From: Desulfonatronospira sp.
Lineage (GTDB): Bacteria > Desulfobacterota > Desulfovibrionia > Desulfovibrionales > Desulfonatronovibrionaceae
Direction: 5' to 3'
Assembly (NCBI GenBank): GCA_003554505.1
Contig: PWGS01000289.1
Location: forward strand, 1-10,165
Length of the DNA stretch: 10,165 nt
Positions 6,430 through 10,165 of this stretch are shown here, in pieces. The first letter of the stretch is position 1. Every line of letters starts with the position of its first letter. The translations under genes and the position numbers were made by a program. Below the pieces are notes generated by a model. It saw only the letters and a list, made by a program, of their open reading frames with translations. It did no database searches and had not been told where the DNA came from.

Positions 6430-8004
6430 TTACTCCTTTTTATAAATTCTATCAGGGGTGTTATTTTCATAGCTATTATTATCAGGGGAAGATAATACTA
6501 TCGAGGAATCATCGTCCACCCAAATAGCCCCGCCTTTATTTGACGCAATGTTGCCTTGAAATATGTTTTTTTCTATAGTTGCCATTGCACCCTCATTAAC
6601 ATGAATACCGCCGCCATCTGCATCTGCCTTATTGTTATTAATTTTGTTTTCTGTAATAATTACATTTTCGTTTTGGCGAGCAAAGATTCCTGCCCCCATG
6701 TAGGCATGATTAGAAGCTATCTTATTTCTACTAATCTTGGCATCTGACATGTGAGCTACATATATTCCTCCGCCCCAATTGCCTGAATAGTTTTCTATGA
6801 TCTGGTTATCTTTTATATCAGTTGAGCACATCATTGCAACCATAATTCCTCCTCCAATATCAGAGGCGCTGTTATTTTCAATTAAATTAGCTGTAATTTG
6901 TGGGTTAGAGCGGTACCAAACAAGGATGCCACCGGCAAAGGTATCTGAGTAATTATTGATGATGGCATTGTTTTTTATAATAGGAGATGAATTGTCCAAA
7001 ATAGCAATACCACCCCCTGCTCCTAAAACATCTGATGTGACATCTTCAACCTTATTTTCTACAATAATGTTATTAGTTATTGTAGGATCGCTATTACCGG
7101 TTATATAAATACCACCACCGTACTGCCTTTCAAATTCAAGTTGTGAGCCACCATAGGAGGTTATTTGATAGCTATCTTGAGTTCCTATTCCACCAGTTAT
7201 GGTGAGACCAGCTAAATATGAATTATTGCTCTCTCCATTCTCGAAAGTAACCACCGAACCTTCTCCATCCCCTTTAATAACTGTGTTAGCTACAACTTCA
7301 GGACTTTCTGGATCCTTACTTCGAAGTATAATATCTTTGCCCTTAAAATCAATTGTTTCTTCATAAACACCTTCTGAGACCACAATAATATCTCCATTAG
7401 AGGCATTATCTATTGCAGATTGGATGTTGTTGTAATCATCTGGAACTTTGATATTGCCATTATCTTGAATAGCCCTATCGTCTGTTGTATCTGCCATGCT
7501 GAGTCCGGCAAAAATAATAAGTATTAAGGAACCCATTAACCCAAAAATAGCAAAATTTCTTTTACAACGAACTTGAAACAGGCCTATAATTGCCAAGAAT
7601 AGCGTAAATAAAGGAGCTAATATAATAATCCCGTAATCTACATCATTTAACAAAAAAAGCAAAGCACCAATGATAACACCAAAAAAAGATAAAATACCTG
7701 TTGTAGTTTCATTCTTATTATCATCAAAAGAACCTTCATTAGAATGGTCTTCAACTCCATGAATATCTTCCGTTTCTAGATTAATTTTTTTATTTTGATG
7801 ACTATTCTCACTAAAAGCAACTTCCCCATTTTCAATTAGCGAATACTTTTTGCTATCACAGCCAAAAGTAGTACACTGGGTATTTTCATTCCAACAATCT
7901 TTATGGTGGGGGATCTTACAATCAACGCAAATAACTATATCAGAGTGCTGTTTAATGGGAAACTGACAATACGGACAAGTTATACCCACATAACTCTTAG
8001 ACAT
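6430..8004 (-). CDS. RING-type zinc finger - three TM helices - extracellular parallel beta-helix protein
   Basis: 524 residues from ATG 8004 (GAGGGG 10 bases upstream; an in-frame TTG at 8022 overlaps that site and is rejected). Residues 8-50 are a prokaryotic RING-type treble clef: C10-x2-C13, C26-x2-C29, H33/H34, C37, C44, C49. Such domains bind two zincs and in bacteria can act as E3-like adaptors, though not all do. An acidic linker with KKINLETED (72-80) leads to three helices (about 103-119, 124-145, 151-170), placing the finger inside and the C-terminus outside. Residues 183-505 form a right-handed parallel beta-helix of the NosD/pectate-lyase type: IQSAIDNASNGDIIVVSEGVYEE at the cap, then about nine coils with GGGI and N-x-I-x-x-N patterns. 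Such helices usually bind or cleave polysaccharide; no catalytic residues can be assigned. It lies 153 bases after the JAB gene at 8158. Confidence 0.88.
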   Translation of the reverse strand: MSKSYVGITCPYCQFPIKQHSDIVICVDCKIPHHKDCWNENTQCTTFGCDSKKYSLIENGEVAFSENSHQNKKINLETEDIHGVEDHSNEGSFDDNKNETTTGILSFFGVIIGALLFLLNDVDYGIIILAPLFTLFLAIIGLFQVRCKRNFAIFGLMGSLILIIFAGLSMADTTDDRAIQDNGNIKVPDDYNNIQSAIDNASNGDIIVVSEGVYEETIDFKGKDIILRSKDPESPEVVANTVIKGDGEGSVVTFENGESNNSYLAGLTITGGIGTQDSYQITSYGGSQLEFERQYGGGIYITGNSDPTITNNIIVENKVEDVTSDVLGAGGGIAILDNSSPIIKNNAIINNYSDTFAGGILVWYRSNPQITANLIENNSASDIGGGIMVAMMCSTDIKDNQIIENYSGNWGGGIYVAHMSDAKISRNKIASNHAYMGAGIFARQNENVIITENKINNNKADADGGGIHVNEGAMATIEKNIFQGNIASNKGGAIWVDDDSSIVLSSPDNNSYENNTPDRIYKKE

Positions 8005-8014
8005 AAATAATATA

Positions 8015-8020
8015 CCCCTC
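8015..8020 (-). promoter_or_regulatory. Ribosome binding site fixing the RING-beta-helix start
   Basis: GAGGGG on the minus strand, 10 bases before ATG 8004. The upstream TTG candidate at 8022-8020 overlaps this site and so cannot use it, which sets the start of the 524-residue protein. Confidence 0.6.
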
Positions 8021-8077
8021 AATAATTAGTATTGCAGATTTTTTTGCCAGTCTTCCAGAATATTGGATATGCAATCG

Positions 8078-8101
8078 AAAATTAAACAAAGCAGCACTTT
8101 G
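8078..8101 (-). terminator. Weak candidate terminator after the soluble JAB gene
   Basis: On the minus strand CAAAG-TGCTG-CTTTG (8101-8087) can fold into a 5-bp stem, extended by one G-T pair, and is followed by TTTAATTTT. It lies 56 bases after the JAB stop. The stem is short and the T-tract interrupted, so leaky or no termination is likely. Confidence 0.25.
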
Positions 8102-8157
8102 CAAAATCAGGTTAGAGCAATATACAAAAATATGCATATCCGTTATATTTATTGGAT

Positions 8158-8799
8158 TTATAATGTTAAATAATAATTTATAATTCTACCGACAAACTGT
8201 TCTTTATAGGCAATAATTTTACCCTTTTCACTTTCATTATTTTTCTCAGTTTCAATTCTACTCCACTTAGGAATTCTAACAATCCGACTTCCATACCATC
8301 CAAAGAAAGCTTTTTCAGCTATTATAGGATCTACAACATATGCAACCTGCCACGGAAAACTAAAAAAGTTTTTCTGAATGAATAAGTCCGACTTTGAGAG
8401 AAATACTCCCAGTCTAGGATGAGTATGAAACCAACCAATTACTTTTTTATCAGGAAAGTCATTATCTCTAATGTTATTTATATGCTCCCAAGTTTTGTGG
8501 GTGAATTTTAAATTAAACTTCGTACTCTCGGTAAAAGTAGCTATTATGCCAATATCTATTGATAATTGGTAGGAATCACTATATTCAAAATAACTACCCA
8601 TTAATATGCCACCAAGTTCACGCGAAGTATCACTTCGAGCATATTGGTCTATTTTTTTCTCAAGATCATAATTAATATTAACTATAGGCTTCTTCTTTTT
8701 ACAGGCATCTTTACTAACCTGGCCTTTTTGTCCACGATTATTTTTTAAAACAATATCTAGGTCTAAATTGTCATCTAGGTTATGAAAGTTATTTTCCAC
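8158..8799 (-). CDS. Soluble JAB/JAMM isopeptidase
   Basis: 213 residues from GTG 8799, supported by AAAGGTG ending 7 bases upstream. A short acidic tail (NLDDNLDLDIVL at 7-18) and a basic patch (CKKKKP, 33-38) precede a JAB/MPN domain at about 38-178. The JAMM residues are complete: E61, H125-x-H127, S135, D138. It aligns without gaps to the JAB domain encoded at 397-1422 from DTS[RQ]EL through GWFHTHP, WQVAYVVDP and FGW to RIVRIP, so the two are paralogues. Unlike its partner it has no membrane helix or LysM and ends soon after the protease domain. Expected activity is removal or maturation of a ubiquitin-like modifier in the cytoplasm; the substrate is not visible here. It stands first after a promoter-bearing gap and may be transcribed with the RING gene downstream. 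Confidence 0.9.
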   Translation of the reverse strand: MENNFHNLDDNLDLDIVLKNNRGQKGQVSKDACKKKKPIVNINYDLEKKIDQYARSDTSRELGGILMGSYFEYSDSYQLSIDIGIIATFTESTKFNLKFTHKTWEHINNIRDNDFPDKKVIGWFHTHPRLGVFLSKSDLFIQKNFFSFPWQVAYVVDPIIAEKAFFGWYGSRIVRIPKWSRIETEKNNESEKGKIIAYKEQFVGRIINYYLTL

Positions 8800-8858
8800 A
8801 GATTATCACCTTTAGAAACATATTATGCATGCAGGAGTTACATTTATTTTAAGGCATT

Positions 8859-8887
8859 ATTCTAAATTTTCCGTTTAAACTTTGCAA
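8859..8887 (-). promoter_or_regulatory. Candidate sigma-A promoter for the soluble JAB gene
   Basis: On the minus strand TTGCAA (8887-8882), a 17-base spacer and TAGAAT (8864-8859) match the -35 and -10 consensus at 4 and 5 of 6 positions. RNA would start near 8852, leaving about 50 bases before GTG 8799. It is the best promoter match I found in the window. Confidence 0.5.
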
Positions 8888-8905
8888 TCAACAATTACAT
8901 ATCCG

Positions 8906-8944
8906 TATGAATTCTATTAATTCTTGTTGTTTGTTGAATTCATA
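8906..8944. repeat. 9-bp inverted repeat upstream of the JAB promoter
   Basis: TATGAATTC at 8906-8914 and its exact reverse complement GAATTCATA at 8936-8944 are separated by 21 bases. No T-tract follows on either strand, so it does not look like an intrinsic terminator for the metalloprotease gene. It sits just upstream of the candidate promoter, where a dimeric regulator could bind. Confidence 0.55.
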
Positions 8945-8980
8945 ATCACAAATCACCTAATTTCTCGCAGCTTATATTTT

Positions 8981-10165
8981 TTAATTTATGCCTTTACTAC
9001 GCGAGATAGCCAATATAACCGAAAATAAAATGATCAATAGAACAGCAATTATAAAGTAATAAATATGGCTATCATCAATTAGATCGAGTGGAATAGTTTG
9101 TTCATCAGTAATCGCTTTATCACCATGTTCATTTATATTAACTTTTTGCAATTCAACCTGTAGGTGTACCTCTTTTAACCCGATTGCGCTCATCCTCTGC
9201 TTTGCTGGCGTTGTATCGATCATATATTCTATTTCGATATCATCTGGAACAGAAATCCACTCAGGACCACCACCGGGAATATTACCACTTGCCCTGGCTC
9301 CTGGGATTTCAATAAGATATTCTCCTGATTTATAATCCATCCCCACTTTTTCACCACTGGTAGAATATACTTTTAAATCAACATCAAAAATTTCATTGAT
9401 AAAATCATAATTTAATAAAGCATCTTTACCATTAACAAATGAATCAGGAGTGGTTAAAAACATTCGGTAAATATTCCTGCTTTTTGGCTTATGCTTCTTG
9501 ATCTCAATCTCCATCCCCGTATCACTTTTTCTTGCTGAATATTTAGCTCCAGCCAGATCACAAACATAACTTTCTCCTGTAGTCAGGGTTGGAGTGAAAG
9601 CATTGGTTTGCTTTTTGTGTAAATATTTTTTTTGATCATAAATTGCATACATTTCCGAACGTCCGTTAATATCCTTTTGCACATAAATCAAAACTCCTGG
9701 CTCATCAGCTAGCTGATTTTCAGATACATACCATGCAGGCCACCGGTCTTTTTGTTCAACCTCATGAGAAGGATGTCTTCCCTCAAATATATAATACGGT
9801 TGCAGTTTATCATCAGTCTCGTGCCGTAATACTGAATCACCTGCTTCAAGGTTATTAATAACATCAATTGTGTACAACCCGTAAGCATTATTATTTATAG
9901 TTTTCCAGTTAAGCCATCCCGCATCAACTTTATTATAGGAGATAATTGATGGAGGTGGATTAATGTTACTACCTGCACCCATTACCCCCCATGGTCCAAC
10001 TTCACCTCTAGACCATTCATAATCGGCCTCACTATAATAATCAGCCCACTTAAAGAGCGCATGTCCAAGCTCGTGTGCCCAAACAGAAAATGGTTCACTG
10101 TCAGAAGTAAAAACCATATTTGTAGGACTAATACCTTCGTCGCTAGCACCACTCTGAGGAACAAA
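8981..10165 (-). CDS. M6-type (immune-inhibitor-A-like) metalloprotease with C-terminal membrane anchor, 5' end missing
   Basis: The frame is open from the right edge to the stop at 8981: 394 codons visible, so the true start lies outside. Counting from the edge, HELGH at 31-35 is the zinc-binding catalytic motif, followed by D42 in FKWADYY and by GPWGVMGAG at 57-65, the arrangement of M6 peptidases (HExxH...D, then W-x-x-M-G-x-G), a secreted family including Bacillus InhA. After the protease comes a beta-rich region (about 170-360) of unknown function. A membrane helix at about 369-387 with a short basic tail (SRSKGIN) anchors the C-terminus, so the catalytic domain should face outside. The N-terminal signal peptide and propeptide cannot be seen. 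It is separated from the JAB gene by 181 bases containing a promoter candidate, so co-transcription is uncertain; shared function is inferred from position only. Confidence 0.85.
   Translation of the reverse strand, partial: FVPQSGASDEGISPTNMVFTSDSEPFSVWAHELGHALFKWADYYSEADYEWSRGEVGPWGVMGAGSNINPPPSIISYNKVDAGWLNWKTINNNAYGLYTIDVINNLEAGDSVLRHETDDKLQPYYIFEGRHPSHEVEQKDRWPAWYVSENQLADEPGVLIYVQKDINGRSEMYAIYDQKKYLHKKQTNAFTPTLTTGESYVCDLAGAKYSARKSDTGMEIEIKKHKPKSRNIYRMFLTTPDSFVNGKDALLNYDFINEIFDVDLKVYSTSGEKVGMDYKSGEYLIEIPGARASGNIPGGGPEWISVPDDIEIEYMIDTTPAKQRMSAIGLKEVHLQVELQKVNINEHGDKAITDEQTIPLDLIDDSHIYYFIIAVLLIILFSVILAISRSKGIN

Overview
The window looks like a low-GC Gram-positive chromosome, probably a Clostridia-type anaerobe. 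The reasons are the AT-rich composition, strong AGGAG-type ribosome binding sites, frequent GTG/TTG starts, a LysM wall-binding module and single-membrane topologies; the exact taxon cannot be told from sequence alone. Every gene I can support is on the minus strand, so the biological reading direction is from right (10165) to left (1).

Layout in transcription order: (i) 10165-8981, the C-terminal part of an M6-type metalloprotease with a C-terminal membrane anchor, cut by the window edge; (ii) 8980-8800, a gap with a sigma-A-like promoter and a 9-bp inverted repeat; (iii) 8799-8158, a soluble JAB/JAMM isopeptidase; (iv) 8004-6430, a RING-type zinc finger fused to three membrane helices and an extracellular beta-helix; (v) 6425-5672, a decayed gene: a good ribosome binding site with a 9-codon stub, then a frameshifted remnant resembling DUF6612-type lipoproteins; (vi) 5575-397, a tight four-gene run encoding an RDD membrane protein, a small DUF5050-like membrane protein, a ~1000-residue single-pass protein with a seven-bladed RCC1 propeller, and a second JAB protease fused to a membrane helix, coiled coil and LysM; (vii) 255-1, the N-terminus of a GYF_2-RING protein, cut by the left edge. 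No intergenic stretch exceeds about 300 bases except the decayed region.

How it may work together: two JAB (deubiquitinase-type) proteins and two RING-type zinc fingers sit among proteins that cross the membrane once or three times, with a charged N-terminal tail inside and a large binding module (beta-helix, RCC1 propeller, LysM) outside. Several tails carry a similar short motif (K-I-[DE]-I-[DN]-L-E-D-L-D and relatives), which resembles a SUMO-interacting motif. I infer an envelope-spanning assembly whose cytoplasmic face uses a ubiquitin-like modification or recognition cycle. No E1, E2 or ubiquitin-like protein is visible here; they would have to lie outside the window.
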